NCBI GenBank assembly: GCA_003153375.1
Contig: PLYM01000213.1
Location: 190-64,189, forward strand
DNA: 64,000 nt
Direction: 5' to 3'
Source: Planctomycetaceae bacterium
GTDB lineage: Bacteria; Planctomycetota; Planctomycetia; Pirellulales; PALSA-1355
Positions 16,901 through 25,128 of this stretch are shown here, one piece after another. The notes beneath the pieces were generated by a model that was not told the DNA's origin, did no database searches, and saw only the letters and a program-made list of their open reading frames with translations. Within the stretch, counting starts at the first letter, position 1; each line of letters begins with the position of its first letter. The position numbers and the translations under genes were made by a program.

Positions 16901-19075
16901 TTCACCGATCCCAGCGGCAGCAACCTGCTGACGCACTTCCAAGGCATCAGCAGCACGGAGAAGGGCGTCTACACGATGGCGGCCGACTCGGTGCAGGCCG
17001 GCACGGGGATTCCGACGCAAGGCTCGATCGTCACCGTAGTGCGAAATGCCGACGGCTCGTTCGGCCCGGCTTCGTGGGCCAAGCTCAACTATCCGGGGCT
17101 CGATCCGAGCACCTATCTGACCAGCAATGACTCAGTGTATGGCAACCAGGTGGTGGGCATCGTGATCGGCGGAGGCACGACCTTCAGCTATCAGGCCACG
17201 GTCAACACCGGCTTCCAGTTGTCGAACGTGATCAGCGGCAACGTCGGCAACGGCATCGGGCTGTATGCGGCCAACGACAACCAGATCGCGATGAACTATA
17301 TCGGCACCAACATCACCGGCACCGTCGATTTGGGCAATGGCGGCAACGGCATGTTGCTGATGTACGGCTCGGCCAACAACACGATCGGCGGCGAGGCCAC
17401 GGGCGGCAACAACCCGACCGGCGGCGACGATACGGCCGACATCGTGATCGCGCGGCCGCCGATGGGCAACCTGATCTCGGGCAATGCCGTCGACGGCATC
17501 TACATGACCGGCCAGGCGACCGGCAACCTGCTGGTCGGCAACTTCATCGGCACCGACGCCTCGGGCAATGTGGCCCTGGGCAACAGCGGCGACGGCGTGG
17601 CGCTGTTCGAGGCCGATGGCAACACGCTCTTGGGCTGCAACTTCGAGCAGGATCCGTTCGTGTTCTACAACGTGATCAGCGGCAACGGCGGCAACGGTCT
17701 GACCGTGAACAATTCGGACGACACGACGATTCAGGGCAACTTTTTCGGCATGGGCGCCAACAATGCGACCCGGGTAGGCAATGCCGGCGACGGCGTGTTG
17801 GTCGAGGGCGACTCGGCCCACACGGTGATGGGCGGACCGATTCCGCTGGGCAACGTTTCGGCCGCCAACGGCGAGAACGGCGTCGAGGTGCGCGACACGG
17901 CCAGCGACTTCACGACGTACAACACCTTCACCGGATTGGCCGCGTTCTCCGACGTGACGACTTACGGCAACGACGGCGACGGCATGCTGATCACCACGAG
18001 CGGCGCCGGAATCCTGATTCGCACTTGCATCGTCACGTCAAACGGTGGAAACGGTATCGAACTTGGCGGCGAGGCCAACGGCGTGCGCGTGGCCGGCAAC
18101 CTGATCGGTGTGTATGCCGACGGCACGACCGGGATGGGCAACCAGGGTAATGGTGTGGCGATTACCGGGGACGCTCACGACAACATCATCGGCGGACCGC
18201 AGCCGACGTTCAACGTGGTTCCGCACAACGTCATCTCGGACAACACCCTGAACGGCGTGGCGATTCTGGACACCGCGCACGACAACACGGTGAATTTCGG
18301 CTTCATCGGCACCGTGTTGAATGGCACGCAGGCTCTCGCCAACGGCGGCGACGGCGTGCTGGTCGACGGCGGCACTTCCAACGCGATCGGCTCGACCGAT
18401 TCGACGCTGCCCACGGTGATCAGCGGTAACAGCGGCGACGGTGTCGAGTTGATGAACACCAGCGGCAACACGGTGCAGGGCACGATGATCGGCACCGACT
18501 CGCTGGGCGTCACGAACGTCGGCAACGGTGGCAGCGGCATCCATATCCTCAACGGTTCGAACAACACGATCGGGCAGGCGCTCAGCGTGCCGCCGAACTC
18601 GCAATCGGTGTCGACGCCTCCGAGCGACACGCCGGCGGTTCCGGGCAATACGATTGCCTTCAACGGCGCCGCGGGAGTGGCCATCGACTCGGGTCTCGAT
18701 AATGGCATCCATCAGAACTCGATCTTCAACGTCAATACGCTGGGGATTCTGCTGGGACAGGGGGCCAATCACAATCAAAATACCCCCAATCTGCTGTCGG
18801 CTCACCAACTGTCGAACAGCGTCCAGGTGTCGGGCACGTTGAATTCCGCGCCCAATAGCGTCTACACGCTCGAGTTCTATGCCAGTCAGGGTAGCGGTAC
18901 GATTGGCAGGACCCCGATCGGCTACCAGGCGGTGCGCACTAACGCGGCTGGCTTCGCCGCGTTCTCGTTCTATGGATCGAAGCCGGGGCCCAGCGAGACC
19001 TTCATCACCGCCACGGCGACCGACGTGGACCAGAACACCTCGGAGTTTTCGAACTACGTCTCGTCAGTAATCTAA
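13919..19075 (+). CDS. giant LEPR-XLL-type right-handed beta-helix surface protein (1718 aa)
   Basis: The N-terminus is basic and then reads 'LNLEHLERRLALTSF', a LEPR-XLL-like planctomycete export/anchoring motif, with no classical Sec peptide. 'NLDDSGAGSLRQAMLDAN' and the following 'DVIDFNISGTI' are the usual opening of parallel beta-helix surface proteins. Many Asn/Gly-rich coils with 'NTIGG' and 'GNFIGTD' follow. Inside, a unit of about 464 residues is tandemly duplicated: 'WQGIR' at about residues 322 and 786, both followed by 'SVYGPDNLG', 'GLVVGNYDS' and 'YGIWYNGGTSYTI'. The C-terminal domain ends 'TATATDVDQNTSEFSNYV', typical of these proteins. Likely an extracellular adhesin or matrix protein; the ligand is unknown. 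Confidence 0.9.
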   Translation: MFSKFRSGPKKSKPSKKPAKRALNLEHLERRLALTSFAVLNLDDSGAGSLRQAMLDANANVGADVIDFNISGTILLTSGALPTLTDQVSIEGNTATSFTSSPVVEIDCNGLGGLTFDSGAADSALVSLAVVNASGNGVTLNGAGGMTISGNYIGMDLNGSTIEANAGNGLELDASSGNTIVGNLISGNQGSGLLLDAANNNIITTNQIGTNSIGISKRGNLQNGLYLTDGSQGNTIGEVGAGNTISGNAGHGVLIAGLATANTLGGNFIGTDVTGTLALGNSLDGVAIVSANGNVVGQTDPTSGVTYYNASLASLQQPVATWQGIRAADSPGQYLITGTTESQQGLLFEGTIAGVGTSYLVNFPDAATTSVYGPDNLGNGNLNLVGSYKNSDASTADVKVNGFLFSGTTADLSNSANYQTIDHPGAEFNYVHSTMGGLVVGNYDSQPDHGLGGLPLGPGHAYIYDANTQSFLTDVVYPGSVSNTAYGIWYNGGTSYTIVGSYSDGFVNNFDDQGLPIGTAYMVDYDSATGDFTNWASFTYPGGLNFVSHFDGISSVQPGVYTLSADSVQIGGGSNLLQGSFVTVTRNQDGTFGPATWVNLNYPGIDPSTTIASSNSVYGNQAVGVVFGAGSPFSFQATVNTGPQLSNVISGNGLNGVEIYGANNNTVGLNYIGTDVTGAADLGNLGNGILMMYAAQGNTIGGSGLSNTISGNDCHGILVTNGATANTVASNFIGTDATGTATIGNGIDGVAIVSASGNTIGNINPVTSVVYNTAAEASQVNPVSGWQGIRESDTAGQYLMTGTSGLNGLLFDGTMAGDGTSYLVNYPNAYSTSVYGPDNLGSGNLRLVGSYRNSDYTTASVAVNGFVFEGTTANLGDPDYYRTIDYPGAKYNFIHSTAGGLVVGNYDSSANVDGTDVPLGAGHAFLYDLATATFLPDVVYPGSINDTAYGIWYNGGTSYTIAGSYTIPSGQQTLASAYLVDYDSATGTYSNWTSFTDPSGSNLLTHFQGISSTEKGVYTMAADSVQAGTGIPTQGSIVTVVRNADGSFGPASWAKLNYPGLDPSTYLTSNDSVYGNQVVGIVIGGGTTFSYQATVNTGFQLSNVISGNVGNGIGLYAANDNQIAMNYIGTNITGTVDLGNGGNGMLLMYGSANNTIGGEATGGNNPTGGDDTADIVIARPPMGNLISGNAVDGIYMTGQATGNLLVGNFIGTDASGNVALGNSGDGVALFEADGNTLLGCNFEQDPFVFYNVISGNGGNGLTVNNSDDTTIQGNFFGMGANNATRVGNAGDGVLVEGDSAHTVMGGPIPLGNVSAANGENGVEVRDTASDFTTYNTFTGLAAFSDVTTYGNDGDGMLITTSGAGILIRTCIVTSNGGNGIELGGEANGVRVAGNLIGVYADGTTGMGNQGNGVAITGDAHDNIIGGPQPTFNVVPHNVISDNTLNGVAILDTAHDNTVNFGFIGTVLNGTQALANGGDGVLVDGGTSNAIGSTDSTLPTVISGNSGDGVELMNTSGNTVQGTMIGTDSLGVTNVGNGGSGIHILNGSNNTIGQALSVPPNSQSVSTPPSDTPAVPGNTIAFNGAAGVAIDSGLDNGIHQNSIFNVNTLGILLGQGANHNQNTPNLLSAHQLSNSVQVSGTLNSAPNSVYTLEFYASQGSGTIGRTPIGYQAVRTNAAGFAAFSFYGSKPGPSETFITATATDVDQNTSEFSNYVSSVI

Positions 19076-19141
19076 CGGTAAGCGGCGCGATCGGCACTCA
19101 AACGCCGATCGCGCCCATCCGTTCGGCAAACGGCGATCCCG

Positions 19142-19585
19142 TTACGACCGCGACTTGTCGCGGGTCTGGCGTTCGATGGTGGCGCGGAGTTGTTCTTCGT
19201 GCTCGCGCAGCTCGGGCGTGGCCGCGTCGCCGAAGTCCTCGATGCCAAAGACAGGGCGAATCTCGATTTCGCCGTCGGTGAGCATGGGGTTGGGACAGCG
19301 CTTGACCCACTCGATGGCCTCGGCCAGTGACTTCACATCCCACATCCAGAAGCCGGCGACCAGTTCCTTGGTTTCGGCAAAGGGGCCGTCGATGACGGTG
19401 CGACTCTTGCCGGAGAAGCGGACGCGTGCGCCCTGGGAGCTGGGCTTCAGCCCGTCGCCCGAGAGCATGATGCCGGCTTTGACCAGCTCTTCATTGAACT
19501 TGCCCATGGCTTCGAGCAATTCCTGGGTTGGCAGTACGCCGGCTTCCGAATCCTTGGTGGCTTTGACCATGACCATGACTTTCAT
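19142..19585 (-). CDS. YciI/DGPF-family protein (147 aa)
   Basis: Small cytoplasmic ferredoxin-like alpha/beta protein of the YciI/DGPF family, with the hallmark 'DGPFAETKELVAGFWMWDVKS' and a preceding 'VRFSGKSRTVI'. ATG 19585 has 'GGGAGA' upstream. It is the last gene of a minus-strand group sigma factor - YciI - DoxX - YciI. DGPF proteins are the standard genetic partners of ECF42 sigma factors and their biochemical role is unclear. It is longer than the other copy (118 aa) because of a charged C-terminal extension. Confidence 0.88.
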   Translation of the reverse strand: MKVMVMVKATKDSEAGVLPTQELLEAMGKFNEELVKAGIMLSGDGLKPSSQGARVRFSGKSRTVIDGPFAETKELVAGFWMWDVKSLAEAIEWVKRCPNPMLTDGEIEIRPVFGIEDFGDAATPELREHEEQLRATIERQTRDKSRS

Positions 19586-19741
19586 TGTCGTATCTCCCGT
19601 GGTTGAAGGTGTGGTGGCGCTGGCCTGATAAGCGGCTGGAGCGCGAGTTTGTCGAAATCACGATCGGGGTCGAACGCGGACGTGCGCGATCGACAGCTTG
19701 GGTCTTGTGCTAATGCTTCTTCGAATGGCGCTGGCGCCGGG

Positions 19742-20146
19742 TTAGGTGCGCCAGGGGACCAGGGCCCGCAGCCGCGGGTCGCGGAGGTAGAGTCCGCCCC
19801 ACAGCAGCGCGCCGAACACGACGGGGAAGAGGATGGCGAACCATCCCTCGCTGAGGCGCACGTGGCTGGCCACGGCCCCGCCCAGATAGCCGGTGAGCAG
19901 AATCGCTCCGAGCACCGCCGTTTGAGGAATCAGGTAGAGAATGGTAATCACGGTGACGACGATGCCCAGGGGGACGATGCAGCTTTCGGGATAGCCGATC
20001 TGGACGGTGCCGTCGATCACGAACTGCGGCTTGACGACTTTCATCACGCCGTCGAGCAGCATGAACGCCGCCGGCAGCAGGCTCATCACCCATCCGCCCC
20101 AGAACATCGCTTTGGAGTTGCCGGCCGTTTCGGGATTCGCGTGCAT
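19742..20146 (-). CDS. DoxX-like membrane protein (134 aa)
   Basis: Four predicted hydrophobic segments: 'MFWGGWVMSLLPAAFMLLDGVMK', 'CIVPLGIVVTVITILYLIP', 'VLGAILLTGYLGGAVASHVR' and 'FAILFPVVFGALLWGGLYLRD'. The conserved 'LLTGYLGGAVASHVR' is typical of DoxX-like proteins that sit beside ECF42 and YciI genes. ATG 20146 has 'GGAGAA' upstream. The role is unknown; DoxX relatives are linked to redox processes in the membrane. Confidence 0.85.
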   Translation of the reverse strand: MHANPETAGNSKAMFWGGWVMSLLPAAFMLLDGVMKVVKPQFVIDGTVQIGYPESCIVPLGIVVTVITILYLIPQTAVLGAILLTGYLGGAVASHVRLSEGWFAILFPVVFGALLWGGLYLRDPRLRALVPWRT

Positions 20147-20225
20147 GGTTCGTTCTCCAAAAATGCAGGGGCCAAAATGCGGGGGACAGGATGCCTTAGT
20201 TTAACGCGGCGCCAGGATGTGGCTA

Positions 20226-20582
20226 TCAGGCCTCGGCCAGGCCGGGCAGCTCCATGACGGGGCGCACTTCGACCGTGCCCTTGCGTGCGCCGGGGATGCG
20301 GGCGGCGATGCCGATGGCCTCATCGAGATCGCGGGCTTCGACCAGAAAGTATCCGCCCAGTTGCTCGCGGGTTTCGGCAAACGGACCGTCGGTCACTTGT
20401 CGCTTGCCGCCGCGAATTCGCACGCTGGTGGCCGAGGCCACGGGGTGCAAGGGAGCGGCCCCCAGGTAGTGGCCGCCAGCGTGCAGGTCGTGCGTCAACT
20501 GCGTCGACTCGAGATAGCAGTGCTCGCGTTCGTCGTCGGTCCAGGCGTTTTCGTCGCTGTAGATCAGCAGCATGTATTTCAT
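20226..20582 (-). CDS. YciI/DGPF-family protein (118 aa)
   Basis: 'MKYMLLIYSDENAWT' is the standard start of DGPF-family proteins, and 'VTDGPFAETREQLGGYFLVEARDLDEAI' is the family core. The ribosome binding site 'GGGGAGAG' precedes ATG 20582. It lies 110 nt downstream of the sigma factor gene, the classical ECF42-DGPF arrangement, so it is probably the direct partner or target of that sigma factor. Confidence 0.9.
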   Translation of the reverse strand: MKYMLLIYSDENAWTDDEREHCYLESTQLTHDLHAGGHYLGAAPLHPVASATSVRIRGGKRQVTDGPFAETREQLGGYFLVEARDLDEAIGIAARIPGARKGTVEVRPVMELPGLAEA

Positions 20583-20692
20583 GGCTTCTCTCCCCAGATT
20601 ATTCAGATGGTTGGTCCTGCGGATGTCCTCTGCAACGTAGTCGATTGGCGGCGGCGGGAATCGACAGCGTAGCCGATATCGTGACGATTTTT

Positions 20693-21934
20693 TTAACCCA
20701 GCTCCTGCAAACGCCTTGCCAGAAACCGTCGCTCAGGCTCCTGACGGGCCAGGTCCAGGGCACGCTGATAGGAAGCTTGGGCCTCGCGGCTATTGCCCTG
20801 CCGCCGGCACAGATCGGCCCGGGCGGCGTGGGCCAGATGATAGTCGGCCAGGTCGCCGCTGGCCAGGATGGCGTCGATGAGGGCGACGCCGGCCGCGGGG
20901 CCATCGCGCATCGCCACGGCCACCGCGCGATTCAGCTCGACGATCGGCGAGGGTTCGGCCCGGGCGAGTAGCTCGTAGAGCGCGGCGATTCGCGACCAAT
21001 CGGTCGCGGCGGCGCTGGGCGCGGCGGCGTGGACGGCTGCGATGGCGGCTTGGATCGTATAGACGCCCACGTTGCGCGACGCCAGGGCTTGCTCCACGAG
21101 CGCTCGGCCCTCGGCGATTTGTTCGCGATTCCACAGTGCGCGGTCCTGGTCCTCGAGCAGCACGATGTCGCCCTCGGCGGTCGATCGCGCGGCACGCCGC
21201 GACTCTTGCAAGAGCATCAGCGCCAGCAGGCCAACCGCTTCGGGGTCAGGTAGCAATTCACAGAGCAGGCGTCCGAGTCGGATCGCTTCCAGCGACAGCT
21301 CGCTGCGGGTCACGCTCTCGCCGGATGATGCCGAGTAGCCCTCGTTGAACACCAGGTAGATCACCGACAACACCGAATCGATTCGATCGGGCAGGTCGGC
21401 GATTGACGGCACCTGGTAGGGGATCTTGGTGTCGCGAATCTTGGCCTTGCCGCGCACGATGCGCTGGGCGATCGTCGAGGGAGTGGTCAGGAAGGCGGCC
21501 GCAATCTCCTCGGTCTTCAGCCCGCACACTTCGCGCAGCGTGAGCGCGACCTGCGCTTCGGGAGCTAGCGCCGGGTGGCAGCAGGTGAAGATCAAGCGCA
21601 GCCGGTCGTCTTCGATATCCTCGGCTTCGTCAGGCGGCGAGGATTGGTCGATTTCGCGAGCGATGCTCTCGAGCGAGGCGTCGAACCGCGCGCGGCGGCG
21701 CACGGTGTCGATGGCCTTGAAGCGCCCGGCCGAAACCAGCCAGGCACGCGGGTTCGCGGGCACGCCCTCGCGCGGCCACTGTTCGATGGCGACCACGAAC
21801 GCTTCGTGCAACGCTTCTTCCGCCAGATCGAAATCGCCCAGCAGGCGGATCAGCGTGGCGAGCACGCGCCGCGACTCCGAGCGATAAATGTCGGCCAGCG
21901 CTTGGCGCGTTTGCTCGGCGTTGGGTTCGCTCAT
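20693..21934 (-). CDS. ECF42-group RNA polymerase sigma factor with C-terminal TPR-like extension (413 aa)
   Basis: Region 2 is at about residues 10-75 ('EEALHEAFVVAIEQWP', 'RAWLVSAGRFKAIDTVRRRARFD') and region 4 at about 125-175 ('LTLREVCGLKTEEIAAAFLTTPSTIAQRIVRGKAKIR'). A long alpha-helical C-terminal extension follows, with 'FNEGYSASSG', 'ELNRAVAVAM' and TPR-like 'YHLAHAARADLCRRQGNSREAQASYQRALDLA'. This layout and the adjacent DGPF/YciI genes define the ECF42 group, whose extension replaces an anti-sigma factor. ATG 21934. Confidence 0.92.
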   Translation of the reverse strand: MSEPNAEQTRQALADIYRSESRRVLATLIRLLGDFDLAEEALHEAFVVAIEQWPREGVPANPRAWLVSAGRFKAIDTVRRRARFDASLESIAREIDQSSPPDEAEDIEDDRLRLIFTCCHPALAPEAQVALTLREVCGLKTEEIAAAFLTTPSTIAQRIVRGKAKIRDTKIPYQVPSIADLPDRIDSVLSVIYLVFNEGYSASSGESVTRSELSLEAIRLGRLLCELLPDPEAVGLLALMLLQESRRAARSTAEGDIVLLEDQDRALWNREQIAEGRALVEQALASRNVGVYTIQAAIAAVHAAAPSAAATDWSRIAALYELLARAEPSPIVELNRAVAVAMRDGPAAGVALIDAILASGDLADYHLAHAARADLCRRQGNSREAQASYQRALDLARQEPERRFLARRLQELG

Positions 21935-22017
21935 GGGGGAAATCCTGCATGCTCCGCGTGATGTTTGACCCTCAAACTAGCCCGAAGCGCCAGCGAGGGA
22001 AAGTGCCGCGTGCCGTT

Positions 22018-22081
22018 GGAGGCGTTACGCGCCCTTGCTTGCGCTGCGGGTTAGTGGGAAGGAGGTTGGTGGGAAGGGGGC
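22018..22081. repeat. repeat-like 3' end: GTTAGTG/GTTGGTG units and a 'CCCTTGCTTGCGCTGCGGG' block
   Basis: Directly after the stop of the symporter gene (minus) lie GTTGGTG (22065-22071) and GTTAGTG (22050-22056), the same units as in the 51.5-kb heptamer array, spaced by 8 nt. They are followed by a GC-rich block 'CCCTTGCTTGCGCTGCGGG' that looks like a dispersed element. Period and family membership are less clear than at 2.9, 51.5 and 56.6 kb. Confidence 0.4.
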
Positions 22082-23728
22082 TTAGCGGAAGAACCAACAC
22101 ATCCCAAGCGTGCAGGCGATGAGGGTGGCGGCCCACAGGCGGTCGTTTTGCCACCATTGGCGGGGAGTGATGGCGTCGACGCGCGGCTCTTGTTGGTAGC
22201 GCGACCAGGTGAAGTGCTCGCGGTCGGGGTCGCGCTCGCTCTGGGTGGCCAGACTGACGACGATCAGCACGACGTAGCAACCGACCGTGGCCAGGCCGGC
22301 GCGGTGAAAGGCTTGCAGCGTGTGCTCGAAGCCGTAGGAGGCGCCCTGGTCGAAGAGGATCGACAGGATCGGTCCGGCGAGGATGCAGACGAACGACGCG
22401 GTGCGCGTGATCAGCGGTTGCAGGATGCCGGCGACGTAGGCCACGATAACGCCCGGCACCAGGTAGGCGTTGAAGTCGGCCATGCGGTTGAAGATGCCGC
22501 CCTTGGTTTGACCGAAGTACAACGACAGCGCGATGGCCGTGCCCACCATGACCATCATCGCCGCCCGGCCCGTCCAGATGAGCCGCATTTCCGAGGCTTC
22601 GGGGCGGATGTATTTCTTATAGATGTCGAACGTGAACAGCGTGGCGGTGGAGTTCATCATCGAGTCGATCGTCGAGAGAATTCCCGCGGCCAGCCCGGCC
22701 ATCACGATGCCCACCAGGCCATAGCCCGCGGGCAGCAGGGTGCGCGTCAGCCCGGCGAAGGCCGTGTCGCTTTCGGTGGCTGGATCGATGGCCAGGATGT
22801 AGCCGGCGGCCATGCCGGGCACGATGCAGAGGAAGGGGATCAGCAGCTTGAGGAAGCCGGCGGCGATCGTGCCCATGCGGGCGTCCCAGTCGCTGCGGGC
22901 GCCGAGCGTGCGCTGCACGATGAACTGATTAGTGCCCCAATAATAGAGGTGCAGCACCATCAGGCCGCTGAGCACGCCGCTCCAGGGAAGCTCGGGATGG
23001 CTGGCTTCGAAAAAGACGTGGAACTTTTCGGGCTGCTTTTCCAGCAAGCCCGAGAGTCCGCCGACGTCGGGATGCCAAATGGCCAGCACGGCCAACAATC
23101 CGCTGCTGACCAGCAGCAGCACGCTTTGCACGACGTCGTTGAAGATGTCGGCCTTCAACCCGCCGTACATCGTGTAGGCGGCGGCCACGACGGCCATCAG
23201 CACGACGGCCATCTCATAGCTGATCGCGTAGGGCGAGTCGGCCGTGAGCGTGGCCATGGTCAGCGCGCCCAGGATCATCGTGCCCACCATCTGAATTAGC
23301 AGGAAGGCCATGTTGGTGATCGAATACACCAGCCGGCTGCGATCGTCGAACCGCCGGCCCAGATACTCCGACAGCGTATAGAGCCCCATGCGGCGATAGA
23401 GGGGCAGAAAAAAGTAGCACAGCGTCAACAAGCCGAAGATGGCGCCGAACTCGAAATTCGCCTGGGCGAAGCCTTCCTTCAGCCCCGCGCCCATCATGCC
23501 CACCATGTGGTGCGAGCTGATGTTGGTGCCAAAGATCGAACCCGCCACGGCCCACCAGGCCACGGTCTTGCCCGCCAGATAATAGTCGCTGGTGCTCTCC
23601 TCCTTGCGACCGATCCACATGCCAAACAGCGTCACCCCAATGATGCTGCCCGCCAGAATCGCCACATCCAGCCCCTGCATGGGCACGCTGGCCGATTGAG
23701 CCAAGAGATTCAGAGTCGACGCGGGCAT
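22082..23728 (-). CDS. sodium:solute symporter, SSS family (548 aa)
   Basis: Multi-pass inner-membrane protein of the SSS (SGLT-like) fold. 'GSIIGVTLFGMWIGRKEESTSDYYLAGKTVAWWAVAGSIFGTNISSHHMVG' is the family N-terminal signature (Na+ site region), and 'GLAAGILSTIDSMMNSTATLFTFDIYKKYIRP' is the conserved mid-protein motif. About 13-14 hydrophobic segments. ATG 23728 with 'GGAGAA' upstream. The substrate (sugar, sialic acid or similar) cannot be decided. It is divergent from the NHL-repeat gene. Confidence 0.9.
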   Translation of the reverse strand: MPASTLNLLAQSASVPMQGLDVAILAGSIIGVTLFGMWIGRKEESTSDYYLAGKTVAWWAVAGSIFGTNISSHHMVGMMGAGLKEGFAQANFEFGAIFGLLTLCYFFLPLYRRMGLYTLSEYLGRRFDDRSRLVYSITNMAFLLIQMVGTMILGALTMATLTADSPYAISYEMAVVLMAVVAAAYTMYGGLKADIFNDVVQSVLLLVSSGLLAVLAIWHPDVGGLSGLLEKQPEKFHVFFEASHPELPWSGVLSGLMVLHLYYWGTNQFIVQRTLGARSDWDARMGTIAAGFLKLLIPFLCIVPGMAAGYILAIDPATESDTAFAGLTRTLLPAGYGLVGIVMAGLAAGILSTIDSMMNSTATLFTFDIYKKYIRPEASEMRLIWTGRAAMMVMVGTAIALSLYFGQTKGGIFNRMADFNAYLVPGVIVAYVAGILQPLITRTASFVCILAGPILSILFDQGASYGFEHTLQAFHRAGLATVGCYVVLIVVSLATQSERDPDREHFTWSRYQQEPRVDAITPRQWWQNDRLWAATLIACTLGMCWFFR

Positions 23729-23900
23729 GGAAGGGTTCTCCGCCTGGGGGAAAGCAGCGTGTTAAATCTAGCGAGCGCGGCGGCCCAGCGGAATGGAGGA
23801 TCAGACCCGCGCGGCAATCACTTGCATCGGCCGATGCTGCGTGCGACCATGAAAACCGATGGTCATGGCCGTTTTCTTGCCCGAGCAGACCGGAGGCAGC

Positions 23901-24899
23901 ATGAAGCTTCAGCGCCGAGAGTTTACGCGGGCAGGTGCGTGTTGGTTGGCGTCGCTCGCGGCGCGGCCGCTCGTGGCGGGGGCCGATCCGCCGGCCGATG
24001 CTGCGCCGGCGCCGCGCGTGGTGCACAGCTGGGGCACCAACGGCAACGGCGACGGGCAGTTCGATATTCCGATCGCGATCGTGATCAATCCTCAGGACGA
24101 GCTGTTGATCACTGACTTTCGACAGAAGGACGCGGCGGCCAAGGCCCGATTGCAGCGTTTCGATCCCCAGGGTCGGTTTCTCGGAGCATTCGAAATGCAG
24201 CCGATGCCCGGCGGACTGGCGCTGGACAAGGAAGGGCTGCTGTATGCCACGCACATGATGCGGCACAAGGTGACCGTCTCCGACCAGCAGGGCAAGTTGA
24301 TTCGCGAATTTGGCAAGCAGGGAACGGCGCCCGGCGAATTCGAGCAGCCGGGCGGGATTGTGTTTGGTCCGGACGGATCGCTGTATGTGGCCGACCAGGT
24401 GAATCGGCGCGTGCAGCGACTGACGCCGCAAGGCGAGCCGATCAGCGCTTGGGGCCGCTATGGCGTGCAGCCGGGCGAGTTCGGTGGCAACACGTCGCCG
24501 AAGTCGCGCGTCGGCGGTCCGCACTTTCTGGCCTTCGACAGCCAAGGCCATCTCTATACGACCGAAGGCTCAGTCGGGCGCGTGCAAAAGTTCAAGGACG
24601 ACGGCAGCTTCGTGCTGGCCTGGGGCGACAACCAACAAGGCCCCGGCCATTTCGGCAGCCCCTCAGGTCTGCAAGGCCCGATCGGCATCGCCATCGACGC
24701 GCGGGACGAAGTTTGGGTCAGCGCCACCAACCACCTCGTGCAACAGTTCACCACCGACGGCCTCTACGTGCGCGGCCTGGGCGGCGAAGGCGCCGAACTT
24801 GGCCAGTTCAAAACCCCCCACGGCCTGGCCTTCGACAGCCAAGGTCATTTGTACGTGCTCGATTCGCGCAACTCGCGGGTGCAGAAGCTGGCGGTGTGA
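23901..24899 (+). CDS. Tat-exported NHL-repeat beta-propeller protein (332 aa)
   Basis: ATG 23901 with 'GGAGG' 5 nt upstream is preferred to the track start at 23859, because it puts the twin-arginine signal 'QRREFTRAGACWLASLAARPLVAG' at the N-terminus. The mature part has NHL repeats with the pattern 'P.GI..DS.G.LYV.D..N.RVQ.F': 'PGGIVFGPDGSLYVADQVNRRVQRL', 'GHLYTTEGSVGRVQKF', 'GLAFDSQGHLYVLDSRNSRVQKL'. A periplasmic propeller for binding or sensing is likely; enzymatic activity is not evident. Confidence 0.85.
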   Translation: MKLQRREFTRAGACWLASLAARPLVAGADPPADAAPAPRVVHSWGTNGNGDGQFDIPIAIVINPQDELLITDFRQKDAAAKARLQRFDPQGRFLGAFEMQPMPGGLALDKEGLLYATHMMRHKVTVSDQQGKLIREFGKQGTAPGEFEQPGGIVFGPDGSLYVADQVNRRVQRLTPQGEPISAWGRYGVQPGEFGGNTSPKSRVGGPHFLAFDSQGHLYTTEGSVGRVQKFKDDGSFVLAWGDNQQGPGHFGSPSGLQGPIGIAIDARDEVWVSATNHLVQQFTTDGLYVRGLGGEGAELGQFKTPHGLAFDSQGHLYVLDSRNSRVQKLAV

Positions 24900-25128
24900 G
24901 GGGGTGGCGAAAGTCCACGACTCAACTGGCAGCGCGGCGGCTCGCTACAACCGCTACGCGCGGAATCAGGAGACCGGTGACCAAGCGCGCCGAGGTTAGT
25001 GGTGGGGTTGTTTGCGGAGATTGCGTAAAAATTCCGGCTCCCGTTCGCCGATAGTTGATTGTGATAGCGCCGTGGGCTCAAGGAGGCTCGCGGATTTCAT
25101 CAACGGTTGCGGTGAGCTGAGCAATTCC

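Noticed and set aside
14825-17020. 731-aa minus-strand ORF
   Set aside because: It is antisense to the repetitive giant beta-helix gene, and its repetitive Val/Arg/Ala text reflects the repeats on the other strand.
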